Shown in pieces: positions 46,801 through 55,599 of a stretch of DNA of 64,000 nucleotides (position 1 is the stretch's first letter; the number at the start of each line of letters is the position of its first letter). The notes beneath the pieces were generated by a model. The model had not been told where the DNA came from. It saw only the letters and a program-made list of their open reading frames with translations, and made no database searches. A program made the translations under genes and the position numbers. Source of the DNA: an uncultured Pelagibacteraceae bacterium (lineage in GTDB: Bacteria > Pseudomonadota > Alphaproteobacteria > Pelagibacterales > Pelagibacteraceae); NCBI GenBank assembly GCA_902523895.1, contig CABZAZ010000003.1:62001-126000 (forward strand), in the 5' to 3' direction.

Positions 46801-46826
46801 GTGAAAGATTAAATGCTAAATTATAA
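43815..46826 (+). CDS. soxA: Sarcosine oxidase subunit alpha
   Basis: The large subunit, 1003 residues. Residues about 15-110 resemble the ferredoxin-like N-terminal domain (GDTLASALLANGIHLVGRSFKYHRPRG). Residues about 170-500 form a dinucleotide-binding oxidoreductase domain with VLVIGAGISGIMAAKMAAKNG. Residues about 615-1000 are the folate-binding GCV_T-like domain (STLGKIDIQGTDASEFLNRVY, GEHSYEINIQANYGKSVWE, LGHVTSSYYSPNLKKSIALG). It accepts the sarcosine methyl group as methylene-folate. It overlaps soxG by 14 bases. Confidence 0.96.
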   Translation: MTNNLRFKTSKFIDETYRVSFKFNNKTYYGFKGDTLASALLANGIHLVGRSFKYHRPRGIMTSGSEEPNAIIQLHDNSSRTEPNVRATEVEIYEGLVASSQNCWPSVNFDIGGINNLLSPILPAGFYYKTFMWPASFWEKYEYFIRKSAGLGKSPKVADPDIYEHKYIHCDVLVIGAGISGIMAAKMAAKNGFKTLLVDEKSYLGGSSIYDNSEFSKINNQITSSWLEKEINEISKLENLEIKIRTSVAAFHGYNFLLARENLTDHLPINQRENKVRQRLLKIRAKKVITATGSIERPLIFDNNDRPGILLSSAIKKYIDLYGVACGENNVLFTNNDTAYETAMSLIQRGIKINAIIDNREQIDSKISYEVEKNNIKIYKGYTVVDTYGYRRINKISIMKLSKDGQTVIGDKTKLNCDCLGVSGGWTPAVHLFTQSGGKLKFREEDQVFIPDVYPSDQISIGSCNGDFGLEEIIKNTLSSIKKFLDIDNSEYKTVETISGLNQSKRNIWLLPSDKSIGKTKSFVDYQNDATAKDIKLALREGFRSIEHVKRYTTTGMGTDQGKLGNMHALGIISETAGTKMGEHGTTTFRPPYTPLTFGTIVGRNVGEFFDIFRRTPIHDWHVANKAEFENVGQWKRAWYYPKDNENMHQAVQRESKAARDSAGILDASTLGKIDIQGTDASEFLNRVYTNAWSKLAVGKCRYGLMLNEDGMVYDDGVTTRLDENHYIMTTTTGGAANVLGKLEDYLQTEWPELDVYLSSVTDHYATISVCGPNSKKIVSKVIPDLDLSDEKFPHMSFKNAKIDNIKCRVMRISFTGEHSYEINIQANYGKSVWEKCMEAGKDFNITPYGTETMHLLRAEKGFIIVGQDTDATMTPIDLQMDWIVSKKKFDFIGKRSLYRSDTIREDRKQLVGLLTENPEEVLEEGAQIVADIKKTPIEMLGHVTSSYYSPNLKKSIALGVVKGGKNMFGQKLIIPMENKNINVTVADPVFLDKEGERLNAKL

Positions 46827-47376
46827 TCATACAATTAAAGAGGAAAAATCATATCAAGGTCTACAAATGACTGAGGTTAAACCTGTCATGAAATTGATAG
46901 TAAGAGGTAAAAAAAGAGAATTTTTATCAGCTGTTGGTAAATCTTTAAATATGGTTTTGCCTACAAAAGCAAATACTTCTACTCAAAGTGAAAAATTGAC
47001 TGCTCTATGGTTGAGTCCTGATGAATGGATGATCTTTTCAAATGGTGTTGTTAAAGAAAATACAAACTCTTATGAAACTGAAACACTTTTAAATAAAAAC
47101 ATATCTAAATTAAATTTAGGAGCTGTGGTAGATGTAACAGATCAATTTGTTAGGATTAATCTCAAAGGGGATAAGATTTATGATTTGTTTCAAACAGGCT
47201 CTCCTTTTAATTTTAATGATTTTAAGGGTAAAATTGGCTCAGTGACCCAAACAATTCTCGCAAAAATAGATGTAATCATTCATAATCAAAATATAAATGA
47301 AGTGAATTTATTTGTAAGACGCTCATTTTCTGAGCATTTATTCGCATGGATGAATGATAGTGCGTCAAGATTATAG
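46813..47376 (+). CDS. soxG: Sarcosine oxidase subunit gamma
   Basis: A 187-residue subunit completing the heterotetramer. LIVRGKKREFLSAVGKSLNMVLP, ALWLSPDEWMIFS near 75-87, AVVDVTDQFVRINLKG near 107-122 and the final NLFVRRSFSEHLFAWM are the family's conserved blocks. It starts inside the soxA end. In SAR11 the complex is known to process sarcosine produced from glycine betaine. Confidence 0.92.
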   Translation: MLNYNHTIKEEKSYQGLQMTEVKPVMKLIVRGKKREFLSAVGKSLNMVLPTKANTSTQSEKLTALWLSPDEWMIFSNGVVKENTNSYETETLLNKNISKLNLGAVVDVTDQFVRINLKGDKIYDLFQTGSPFNFNDFKGKIGSVTQTILAKIDVIIHNQNINEVNLFVRRSFSEHLFAWMNDSASRL

Positions 47377-47410
47377 TCACATTTAGATCTCAAATAAGTT
47401 AAATAAAAAT

Positions 47411-48178
47411 ATGAAAAAATTATTCTTAGTAGCATTATTTGCTCTTTTACCCTTCTCAGTTAACGCAGAGTCTAATCTAGATAAAATTTTGTCTTCTGGA
47501 GTACTTAAAGTTGGTACTACTGGAGATTGGGATCCTATGACAGTCAAAGATCCTGCAACTAACAAATATAAAGGCTTCGATATTGATGTTATGAATCAAT
47601 TAGCTAAAGATATGGGTGTTAAAATTGAGTTCGTACCTGCAGAATGGAAAACTATTGTTTCAGGAATAACATCTGCAAGATATGATATTTCAACTAGTGT
47701 TACAAAAACTCCGAAGAGAGCTGAGGTAGCTGGTTTTACCGATACCTATTACAAATATGCTACTGTGCCAATTGTTCTAAAAAAGAACCTAAAAAAATTT
47801 CCTACTTGGGACTCGCTTAATAATTCAAATGTAACTATTGCAACTACTCTTGGTACTTCTCAAGAGGAAAAGGCAAAAGAATTTTTTCCAAAATCAAAAT
47901 TAAATTCAATTGAAGCACCAGCAAGAGACTTTCAAGAAGTTTTGGCAGGTAGAGCTGATGGTAATATTACAAGTTCAACAGAAGCAAATAAATTGGTCAT
48001 TAAATATCCTCAGCTAGCAATCGTTCCAGATGGTGGAAAAAATCCAGCATTTTTAGCAATGATGGTACCAAAGGGTGATACTAAGTGGAATGATTATGTT
48101 AATAAGTGGATTAAAGACAAAAAATCATCAGGCTTCTTTGCCAAGTTATTAGCTAAATATAATCTGAAAAGCTTATAA
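47411..48178 (+). CDS. Family 3 solute-binding protein of an amino-acid ABC transporter
   Basis: A 255-residue periplasmic binding protein with signal peptide [21 protein letters not shown]. The mature protein shows the family 3 pattern: [34 protein letters not shown] near 55-71, and [23 protein letters not shown] near 91-113. Family 3 binds polar amino acids and related compounds; similarity to PheC-type proteins cannot be excluded. It is followed at 48219 by a permease gene, and it lies 34 bases after soxG, so a nutrient link to sarcosine or glycine use is possible. Confidence 0.88.
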   Translation: MKKLFLVALFALLPFSVNAESNLDKILSSGVLKVGTTGDWDPMTVKDPATNKYKGFDIDVMNQLAKDMGVKIEFVPAEWKTIVSGITSARYDISTSVTKTPKRAEVAGFTDTYYKYATVPIVLKKNLKKFPTWDSLNNSNVTIATTLGTSQEEKAKEFFPKSKLNSIEAPARDFQEVLAGRADGNITSSTEANKLVIKYPQLAIVPDGGKNPAFLAMMVPKGDTKWNDYVNKWIKDKKSSGFFAKLLAKYNLKSL

Positions 48179-48218
48179 TAAATTAGTAATTAATTTTTTA
48201 TTCTTTATAAGTTATGTA

Positions 48219-48950
48219 GTGAAAAATCTACTTTTATTAATTCTAATCTTTCCATTAACTTCATGCGGTAAAAGTGAATTAAACTGGTTGATCTTATCAC
48301 CAAACAATATTGAGGGATTAACTAATCTGAAGTTTTTATTAAGTGGTATAACAACTACTATTTATATTAGTATAGTCTCAATCATTATTTCAATTTTTTT
48401 AGGTCTTTTAGTTGCTATTCCATCACTGGCTAAAAGTAAACTCTTATCCTACCTTAATATTGGTTATGTTGAGATTGTACGAGCAATTCCTTTATTGGTT
48501 TTAATCTTATGGATTTATTATGGTCTTCCAATCATGACGGGTATAAGTTTTAGCCCATTCGTTTCTGGTATCATAGCTCTATCAATAAGCGAAAGTGCTT
48601 TCCAAGCAGAAATATTTAGAGCAGGAATTAATTCAATAAAAAAATCACAATGGGAGGCTGGAAGCTCTTTAGGATTAAGTTTTTTTAGAAAATTAAGATT
48701 AGTAATTCTACCTCAGGCAATAAAGAATATTTTACCAGCTATTGGTAATCAATTTGTATATGTGCTTAAAATGTCCTCTCTTGTATCGATAATTGGTATT
48801 GGAGATCTGACTAGAAAAGCAAACGAATTAGTTGTGACGACTTATCGGCCACTAGAAATATATACATTTCTAATTCTTGAATATTTAGTCTTAATACTAA
48901 TTGTTTCTTATCTTGTTAGAAAATTAGAAAAAAAATTGCAAAAAGATTAA
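48219..48950 (+). CDS. Amino-acid ABC transporter permease, HisM/GlnP type
   Basis: A 243-residue inner-membrane permease with about five helices. YVEIVRAIPLLVLILWIYYGLP and AFQAEIFRAGINSIKKSQWEAGSSLGLSFFRKLRLVILPQA contain the EAA loop for ATPase contact. The GTG start gives an N-terminus KNLLLLILIFPLTSCGKS that ends in a lipobox-like TSC, odd for a permease. No later start is better placed. No ATPase gene is nearby, so it would have to come from elsewhere in the genome. Confidence 0.9.
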   Translation: MKNLLLLILIFPLTSCGKSELNWLILSPNNIEGLTNLKFLLSGITTTIYISIVSIIISIFLGLLVAIPSLAKSKLLSYLNIGYVEIVRAIPLLVLILWIYYGLPIMTGISFSPFVSGIIALSISESAFQAEIFRAGINSIKKSQWEAGSSLGLSFFRKLRLVILPQAIKNILPAIGNQFVYVLKMSSLVSIIGIGDLTRKANELVVTTYRPLEIYTFLILEYLVLILIVSYLVRKLEKKLQKD

Positions 48951-49426
48951 TTTTTTCTTCTATAGTCCCAAGGATATTCAAAAGTCATTGCCCACATACC
49001 TTTTTTATTTTTTTTGGCATAATCCTCATCTAGAATGTATTTTGTTGAATATTTCCTGTAAGCAAAAGCATAACCCTCTCGAACAAGATACTTAGATAAA
49101 CTTTGATTATTTACAAAACATTCAGCTAAAATTCTCTTATATCTATCTACGCCCTCCTTGACACATCTTACTTTGTTTTTACCTATCTTATTAATAAGTA
49201 ATTGTTTTGCTTGAATTCCACATTTGATAACCTCATTATTCTTATTACAAATTTGTTTAATTTCAGGAGTATCAATGCCACTAAAACGAATTTTTTCGTT
49301 TTTTAAATGAATAGTATCTCCGTCTATAACCTTTATTTCACTAGATTTTACATCAAGGTATGTGACAAAAAAAAATATTAGACAAATACTAGTAAGTAAA
49401 AAGACTTTTATTTTGTTTGAAAACAT
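48947..49426 (-). CDS. Thermonuclease-like SNase domain protein, exported or anchored
   Basis: A 159-residue staphylococcal-nuclease-fold enzyme with an N-terminal hydrophobic signal or anchor (about 6-26). KVIDGDTIHLKNEKIRFSGIDTPE near 32-55 and VDRYKRILAECFV near 98-110 hold the catalytic Asp, Arg and Asp positions. It probably cleaves extracellular or periplasmic nucleic acid, a phosphate and nucleotide source in the ocean (inference). Its start overlaps the end of the MATE gene by 38 bases. Confidence 0.88.
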   Translation of the reverse strand: MFSNKIKVFLLTSICLIFFFVTYLDVKSSEIKVIDGDTIHLKNEKIRFSGIDTPEIKQICNKNNEVIKCGIQAKQLLINKIGKNKVRCVKEGVDRYKRILAECFVNNQSLSKYLVREGYAFAYRKYSTKYILDEDYAKKNKKGMWAMTFEYPWDYRRKN

Positions 49427-50759
49427 TATTCAAAAAATACCCAATAAACATTAGAACTGCAATTCCCATAAACCAATTTGTTACTAAAATTGTATAAAAA
49501 ATATCCTCGTAATCACCTCCTTTAATATTAATTACATACCATAAACTTAAAAATGGAAGAGCTGTTAATCGAAGAATACTTAAATAAAGACTATACAGTG
49601 GTTTTTTCACCGCTTGGAATACTGCAGTGGTTATAAAGAAAACAGGATAAATTGGACCAATTAATGCAGCAACTTTTAAATATATTGCACCATGCTTAAT
49701 AGCCTCAGAGTTGTCTGTAAATAATGAAACTAAAAACTCTGCGCCAAAAAAAATTATTATACCTGCACATATCATAAAAGATGATCCAAACAAAAGAGCT
49801 TTTCTATATAATTCTCTTAATCTATCATAATTTTTTGCACCAAAATTTTGTCCCCCTATAGATAATACCGCTGTATTTAATCCAATTACAGGAAGTAAAA
49901 AAACTTGTTCAATTCTTAAAGCAGCACCATAACCAGCAGTAGCTAAGTCTCCAAATTGACCAATAAAGTAAAGGATATTGAATAAACCTACACCAATCAA
50001 CAACATGCTAAACATTACAGGAATAGTCTGATACAAAAGTTCACCTAGAAGATTAAATTTTGGAATAAAACACTCAGGCTTAAGGTATTGTTTTAATTCA
50101 CAACAATAAACTTTATATGCCAAATATAAAAGACCGATAAACTGAGCCACTACAGTAGCTATTGCAAGTCCAGCTATACCAAATGCTGGAATAAAACCAT
50201 AACCAAAAATAAACAATGGATTTAGAATAATATTTAAAAAGAAACTAAAAATTAAAACGTTTCTGTAACTTTTTGTATCCCCTTGCGCATTTAGTGTTCC
50301 ATTTAAAGAAATTTGTATCAAAACAATTATGGTTCCATAGAAAATAACATCTAGATACTTTCTGGTTAATATAATTGCTTCTTGGTCTGATCCCATAAGA
50401 GAAAGTAAAAAATCTGAAACATTCAAACCAAAAAAAGTAACTAGTATGGATAAAAAGATTGCAAAAATAATTGATTGAGCAACAAATAATGACGCCTTCT
50501 TTTTATTATTAGCCCCTATATTATTTCCAATTAAAGTATTAGTTCCAGCAGTTAATCCAACACCTATTGCAATAATTGTAAAATAAATTGGAAAAGATTT
50601 TGCAATCGCTGCTATTGCTTCAGCAGATATTCTTCCTGCGAACCATGTGTCTACTAGATTGTAAAAGGTTTGAAATAATGAGCCAACACTTGCTGGAATA
50701 GTAACTTTTCTCAATAAAAACCATATTGGATCTTTAGTTAATTTGATAGATTGTGACAA
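49389..50759 (-). CDS. MATE family efflux transporter
   Basis: A 456-residue membrane protein with twelve predicted helices in two halves. PASVGSLFQTFYNLVDTWFAGRISAEAIAAIA near 18-49 is the MATE N-terminal signature, with the repeat GLNTAVLSIGGQNFGAKNYDRLRELYRKAL near 295-324. Members are Na+- or H+-driven exporters of cationic compounds; the substrate here is unknown. The downstream SNase gene overlaps it. Confidence 0.92.
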   Translation of the reverse strand: MSQSIKLTKDPIWFLLRKVTIPASVGSLFQTFYNLVDTWFAGRISAEAIAAIAKSFPIYFTIIAIGVGLTAGTNTLIGNNIGANNKKKASLFVAQSIIFAIFLSILVTFFGLNVSDFLLSLMGSDQEAIILTRKYLDVIFYGTIIVLIQISLNGTLNAQGDTKSYRNVLIFSFFLNIILNPLFIFGYGFIPAFGIAGLAIATVVAQFIGLLYLAYKVYCCELKQYLKPECFIPKFNLLGELLYQTIPVMFSMLLIGVGLFNILYFIGQFGDLATAGYGAALRIEQVFLLPVIGLNTAVLSIGGQNFGAKNYDRLRELYRKALLFGSSFMICAGIIIFFGAEFLVSLFTDNSEAIKHGAIYLKVAALIGPIYPVFFITTAVFQAVKKPLYSLYLSILRLTALPFLSLWYVINIKGGDYEDIFYTILVTNWFMGIAVLMFIGYFLNNVFKQNKSLFTY

Positions 50760-50767
50760 ATAAATCC

Positions 50768-51680
50768 TTAGTTAAATTCTTTTTGAAAATTATATTTTTT
50801 TCCTGATAGTTTTGCCTTGTATATCTGACTTTGTCTCATTCTAAAACGAGATTTTTGATTTTTTGAGAGTTTATCAAAACAATTAGGACAAGTTACACCC
50901 TCCTCATATTTTCTTGATTTTTTATCTTTGACAGAGATTGGTTGTCTACATCCACCACAAATTGAATAAGTTCCCTGTGCAAGTCCATGTTTTAAACTTA
51001 CTCTGTTATCAAATACAAAACACTCACCTTCCCATAAACTGTTTTTTTTTTTGATTTTCTTTAAGTAATTTAGAATTCCACCCTTTAATTGATAAATATT
51101 TTTAAAACCTTTTTTTTCTAAATATACAGAGGCTTTTTCACATCTAATTCCACCAGTACAAAACATTGCTATTGACTGATCTTTTTTTTAATTTTTTTAA
51201 ATATTTTGGAAAATCTCTAAAGTTACCTATATTTGGATTTACAGATTTTTTAAAAGATCCAACTTTATGTTCAAAAGGTTTTCTTGCATCTAATAAAAGA
51301 ATTTCTTTTTTTTTTATAAATTTATTCCATTTTGTTGGATCAATATGAGTATTCTTTTTTCTTAATCTTTTCGATATTTTTAGATCCATTGGAACAACTT
51401 CTCTTTTAATTTTCACTTTAGGTTTATGAAAAGGTCTAAATTTACTTATTGAATTATTGACACTATCAAATTCTCTAATATTCAAAATTTTTTTTAATCT
51501 AATAATTGTAGTCTTAATATCTTTATTTATTCCACATATAGATCCATTTAAACCCTCTTTGGATATTATAATTGATCCATTTATGTTTTTATTAGCTAAA
51601 AGATTACTCAATATTTTCTGATTTTTTTTTAAATCATTTATTTTTTGAAATTTATAAAAACCAAAAACAGTGAACATCAA
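50768..51680 (-). CDS. trhO: tRNA uridine(34) hydroxylase, interrupted by a frameshift
   Basis: A rhodanese-domain protein (YceA/TrhO) that hydroxylates uridine 34 of some tRNAs. The first 178-codon frame covers [14 protein letters not shown] through the rhodanese start [13 protein letters not shown] and ends at [11 protein letters not shown] second frame resumes at [21 protein letters not shown] with the active-site Cys and continues to a C-terminal C-x2-C..C-x2-C zinc part. The two frames join at an eight-A run (51182-51189): with seven A the protein reads on as [13 protein letters not shown]. The 913-base span equals 304 codons plus one base. Either an extra A was called or the gene relies on slippage. 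Confidence 0.88.
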
Positions 51681-52327
51681 ATCTTCCTACAAACAGTCAT
51701 TCCATCACCAAAAGGTACCATAACCTTTTCAATTCTTTTATCCTTAGAGATAAAATCATTCAGATCCCTTATACTTTTTGTAAATTTATCATTTATATCT
51801 TTGTTAACAACTTCTCCATGCCATAATACATTATCGATTATCACTAGACCCTCTTTATTCAATAAATCTAAAGAAATTTCATAATATTTTTTATAATTCA
51901 TCTTATCTGCATCAATAAAAACTAAATCAAATTTTTCATTTCTAATACTCATTAAACTTTCTAGAGCTGGTTTAACTATTGTTTTAATCTTGTGACCTTG
52001 ATTAGCTTTTTTAAAAAAGTTTTGAGCAATTTTGTTAGTTTCCTCATTTTTATCCAACGCAATTATTCTACCCTCTTCTGATAAGGCTAAGGCCATGGAC
52101 AGTGTACTTAAACCTGTAAAAGTTCCTATCTCTAGGACTTTTTTGATTTTAGAAATCTTAATAATCAGATGTAGAAATTGACATTGAGAAATAGAGATTT
52201 GCATTCTTTTTGAATCACCAAGTGATAAATTGTAATCTATTATTTCTCTTTGAATTGGATGTAATTTCAAACCATTTTTTAAAATATAATCTTGTAAATG
52301 TTTTGTGATATTAAGGTCTGAACCCAT
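51677..52327 (-). CDS. O-methyltransferase family 3 (caffeoyl-CoA OMT-like)
   Basis: A 216-residue SAM-dependent methyltransferase. KKVLEIGTFTGLSTLSMALAL near 59-79 is the SAM-binding loop, RIIALDKNEE follows at strand 2, and FDLVFIDADKMNYKKYYEISLDLL near 129-152 contains the metal-ligand Asp of this divalent-cation-dependent family. The substrate is unknown. It sits between gatB and trhO, with a 4-base overlap into trhO. Confidence 0.88.
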   Translation of the reverse strand: MGSDLNITKHLQDYILKNGLKLHPIQREIIDYNLSLGDSKRMQISISQCQFLHLIIKISKIKKVLEIGTFTGLSTLSMALALSEEGRIIALDKNEETNKIAQNFFKKANQGHKIKTIVKPALESLMSIRNEKFDLVFIDADKMNYKKYYEISLDLLNKEGLVIIDNVLWHGEVVNKDINDKFTKSIRDLNDFISKDKRIEKVMVPFGDGMTVCRKI

Positions 52328-52331
52328 AACC

Positions 52332-53807
52332 TTATAATTTTTTCTTTAGAATCTCATTGATTAATTGAGGATTAGCTTTTCCACCTGATGCCTTCATTGC
52401 TTGACCAACAAAAAAACCAAATAATTTTTCTTTACCTTGTTTATATTCAATAGCTTTTTCTCTGTTATCATTAATTATTTTATCAATTAAAGCTTCTAAA
52501 GCCTTTGGATCACTTTGTTGCTTTAGTCCTTTTTCCTCAACAATTTTTTGTGGATCTTTATCTCCATCAATCATTAATTCAAAAACAGTTTTTGCTATCT
52601 TTCCCGAGATAGTTCCATTCTTAATTAGATTTATCAAAATAGCGAAATTCTTAGCACTCACAGGACTTTGAGAAATTTCTAAACCTTTGCTATTTAAAAC
52701 AGCAAATAGTTCTCCTGTAATCCAATTGACTGCTAACTTAATATCTTTGTTTTTGCCCATTTTTGCTACAACTTCTTCAAAGTATTTCGCTGTATCAATA
52801 TCAGACACTAAAATATTGGCCTCATAAGAAGACAATTTAAACTCTTCAATAAATCTTTTCTTTTTATCATCTGGGAGTTCTGGAATATCATTTTTAAGTT
52901 CTTCAATAAATTTTTCTGAAACCTCTAGAGGTAATAAATCAGGATCAGGAAAATATCTGTAATCATGAGCATCTTCTTTTGATCTCATTGATCTTGTCTC
53001 ATTTTTTTTCGTATCAAATAGTCTAGTTTCTTGATCAATAACTTTACCCTCTTCAATTAAATCAACTTGCCTATTAGCCTCATATTCTATGGCCATCTGC
53101 ATAAACTTTATTGAATTAACATTTTTAATTTCACATCGTGTACCAAATTCTTTTGACCCTTTTGGTCTGACAGAAACATTTACATCAGCTCTTAAAGAAC
53201 CTTCTTGCATATTACCATCACAAGTTCCTAGATACCTCATTATAGATCGTAGTTTTTTGATGTAAGCATTAACCTCATCTGGTGATCTTAGATCAGGTTT
53301 GCTCACTATTTCCATTAAAGCTACCCCTGATCTATTTAGATCAACAAATGTATTCTGTGGGTCAAGATCATGTATGCTTTTTCCAGCATCTTGTTCTAGA
53401 TGTAATCTTTCTATACCAACTTCTTTTTGGCCATTAGGCATATCCAAAATAACTCTACCCTCGCCTACTATTGGATCTTTAAATTGTGATATTTGATATC
53501 CTTGAGGTAAATCAGCATAAAAATAATTTTTTCTATCAAATACTGAACGTTTATTAATTTTTGCATTAAGGCCAATACCAGTTTTAATCGCTTGTTTGAC
53601 ACAATATTCGTTTATTACTGGCAACATTCCTGGAAATGCAGCATCAACTAAACTAACCTGTGTATTAGGTTCTGCTCCAAATTTTGTTGCTGAAGTAGAA
53701 AATAATTTAGACTCAGATAAAACTTGAGCATGAACTTCTAAACCAATTACTACTTCATACTGATTATCTTTTCGATTGATCAAATATTCTGAATCTTTTT
53801 TACTCAT
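52332..53807 (-). CDS. gatB: Asp/Glu-tRNA(Asn/Gln) amidotransferase subunit B
   Basis: Part of GatCAB, which turns mischarged Glu-tRNA(Gln) and Asp-tRNA(Asn) into the correct aminoacyl-tRNAs. The ATG at 53807, overlapping the gatA TGA as ATGA, gives 491 residues. [20 protein letters not shown] near 20-39, [27 protein letters not shown] and [18 protein letters not shown] are the cradle-domain motifs; the C-terminal tail is the YqeY-like helical domain ending in [14 protein letters not shown]. Confidence 0.96.
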   Translation of the reverse strand: MSKKDSEYLINRKDNQYEVVIGLEVHAQVLSESKLFSTSATKFGAEPNTQVSLVDAAFPGMLPVINEYCVKQAIKTGIGLNAKINKRSVFDRKNYFYADLPQGYQISQFKDPIVGEGRVILDMPNGQKEVGIERLHLEQDAGKSIHDLDPQNTFVDLNRSGVALMEIVSKPDLRSPDEVNAYIKKLRSIMRYLGTCDGNMQEGSLRADVNVSVRPKGSKEFGTRCEIKNVNSIKFMQMAIEYEANRQVDLIEEGKVIDQETRLFDTKKNETRSMRSKEDAHDYRYFPDPDLLPLEVSEKFIEELKNDIPELPDDKKKRFIEEFKLSSYEANILVSDIDTAKYFEEVVAKMGKNKDIKLAVNWITGELFAVLNSKGLEISQSPVSAKNFAILINLIKNGTISGKIAKTVFELMIDGDKDPQKIVEEKGLKQQSDPKALEALIDKIINDNREKAIEYKQGKEKLFGFFVGQAMKASGGKANPQLINEILKKKL

Positions 53808-55262
53808 TTTATCCACCAATCAGTAATTTTGTTTTTAAAGTTGATCTTTTCCTCCATAGCATAAGCTATATTCAATATATTTTGTTCATCAAAAGCTTTG
53901 CCAATAATTTGTAAACCTAAAGGATAATCTTTAGAGTCATGTCCTGCAGGTATTGAGATACCTGGAAGTCCAGCTAAATTAACAGGAACTGTAAATATAT
54001 CGTTTAGATACATTGAAACTGGATCATTTGTTTTTTCACCTATTTTAAATGCTGAGCTAGGTGTTGATGGAGTTAAAATTGCATCGACTTTTTTATAAGC
54101 CTCATCAAAATCATTTTTGATAAGTTTCCTTACTTTTTGAGCTTTAAGATAATAAGCATCGTAGTACCCGGAAGACAAAACATAAGTTCCGATCATAATT
54201 CTTCTTTGAACTTCAGCTCCAAAACCTTCTGATCTAGTTTTTTCGTACATATCAATTAAATTTTCACCTTTAGCTCTAAATCCATACTTAACACCATCAT
54301 ATCTTGCTAAGTTTGATGAAGCTTCTGCTGGAGCAACAATATAATATGTTGGTAAGGCATAACTTGTATTTGGTAGAGAAATATCAATAGTTTCAGCACC
54401 ACAATCTTTAATATATTGAATACCTTTTTGCCAAAGATCTTCAATTTCCTTTGGCATACCGTCGACTCTATATTCTTTTGGTATTCCAATTTTTTTTCCT
54501 TTTATGTTATTTGTAAGTTCTTGGCTGTAATGATTTCTTTTAAAATCTATTGAAGTAGAGTCTTTAGGATCATAGGAACTAATCACTTCGTGTAATAAAG
54601 CACAATCTTTGACATTTTGTGCCATTGGTCCTGCTTGATCCAATGATGAAGCAAAAGCAACTATTCCATATCTTGAACAACTTCCGTAAGTAGGTTTCAA
54701 TCCAACAATACCAGTGAAAGAAGCTGGTTGTCTAATTGATCCACCAGTATCAGTACCAATTGTAACAGGAGTCAATTGTCCAGCCACCGCTGAGGCTGAA
54801 CCACCAGATGATCCACCAGGAACTAAATTTTTGTCAATAGGATTTTGGACATTACCAAAAAAACTTGTTTCATTTGATGAACCCATTGCAAACTCATCAC
54901 AGTTTAGCTTACCTAGAAGTATTGCACCTTCATTCCAAATATTTTCAGTTACTGTTGACTCATAAGTTGGTACAAAGTTATTTAAAATCTTACTACCAGC
55001 AGTTGTTTTAATATTTTTTGTACAAAATAAATCCTTAACTGCCATTGGAATACCAGGCAGTTTTAAATTAAAATTAGGTTTTTGATCAAATTTTTTTTGC
55101 TTTATCCAAAGCGGATGTAAAGTCATTTGTAATATAAGCATTCAATTTCTCGGATTTTTCAGATCTATCAATAAATGCTTTAGTCACTTCTGTTGAGGAA
55201 AGTTTTTTATTTTTAATATTTTCAACCAGTTCTGTAAGGGATTGTTTTGTAATATCTGACAT
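53804..55262 (-). CDS. gatA: GatA amidase subunit, interrupted by a frameshift near its start
   Basis: The glutaminase/amidase subunit of GatCAB. The true ATG is at 55262 (sharing a base with the gatC stop). The first frame gives [16 protein letters not shown]... ALDKAKKI then a TGA. The rest is in another frame from [18 protein letters not shown], with intact amidase motifs [21 protein letters not shown] and [13 protein letters not shown]. The frames meet at an eight-A run (55091-55098); seven A would give one 485-residue protein. The 1459-base span equals 486 codons plus one. GatA is expected to be essential, so error or slippage is far likelier than gene loss. Confidence 0.92.
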
Positions 55263-55549
55263 TATTCAATCACCTTGGGTACTACAAAATAATCCTCGTT
55301 TTCCTGAGGAGAATTTTTAATAATCTGTTCTCTGATATTTTTACTTTTTACTTCATCAGATCTTAATTTTAAGGTTGTTTCTGCAATAGAGGTTAAAGGT
55401 TCTACATTGTCAGTTTTTAATTCATTAAGTTTTTCAATAAAATCAAAAATAGAATTTAAATCACCAGCTAATTTTTTAGCTCTTTGCTCATCAACTGAAA
55501 TTCTTGCCAATTTAGATATATGTTTTATTGTTTTAAGATCTATACTCAT
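55262..55549 (-). CDS. gatC: Asp/Glu-tRNA amidotransferase subunit C
   Basis: A 95-residue connector that stabilises GatA on GatB. KHISKLARISVDEQRAKKLAGDLNSIFDFIEKLNELKTDNVEPL near 9-52 is the family pattern, followed by LRSDEV and the C-terminal FFVVP-like YFVVPKVIE. It starts the gatCAB operon, 50 bases from divergent ruvX, and its TAA shares a base with the gatA ATG. Confidence 0.96.
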   Translation of the reverse strand: MSIDLKTIKHISKLARISVDEQRAKKLAGDLNSIFDFIEKLNELKTDNVEPLTSIAETTLKLRSDEVKSKNIREQIIKNSPQENEDYFVVPKVIE

Positions 55550-55599
55550 ATGCTATTTAAATATGACGCAAAGTATCACTTAAGTTTAAAATATACAAT

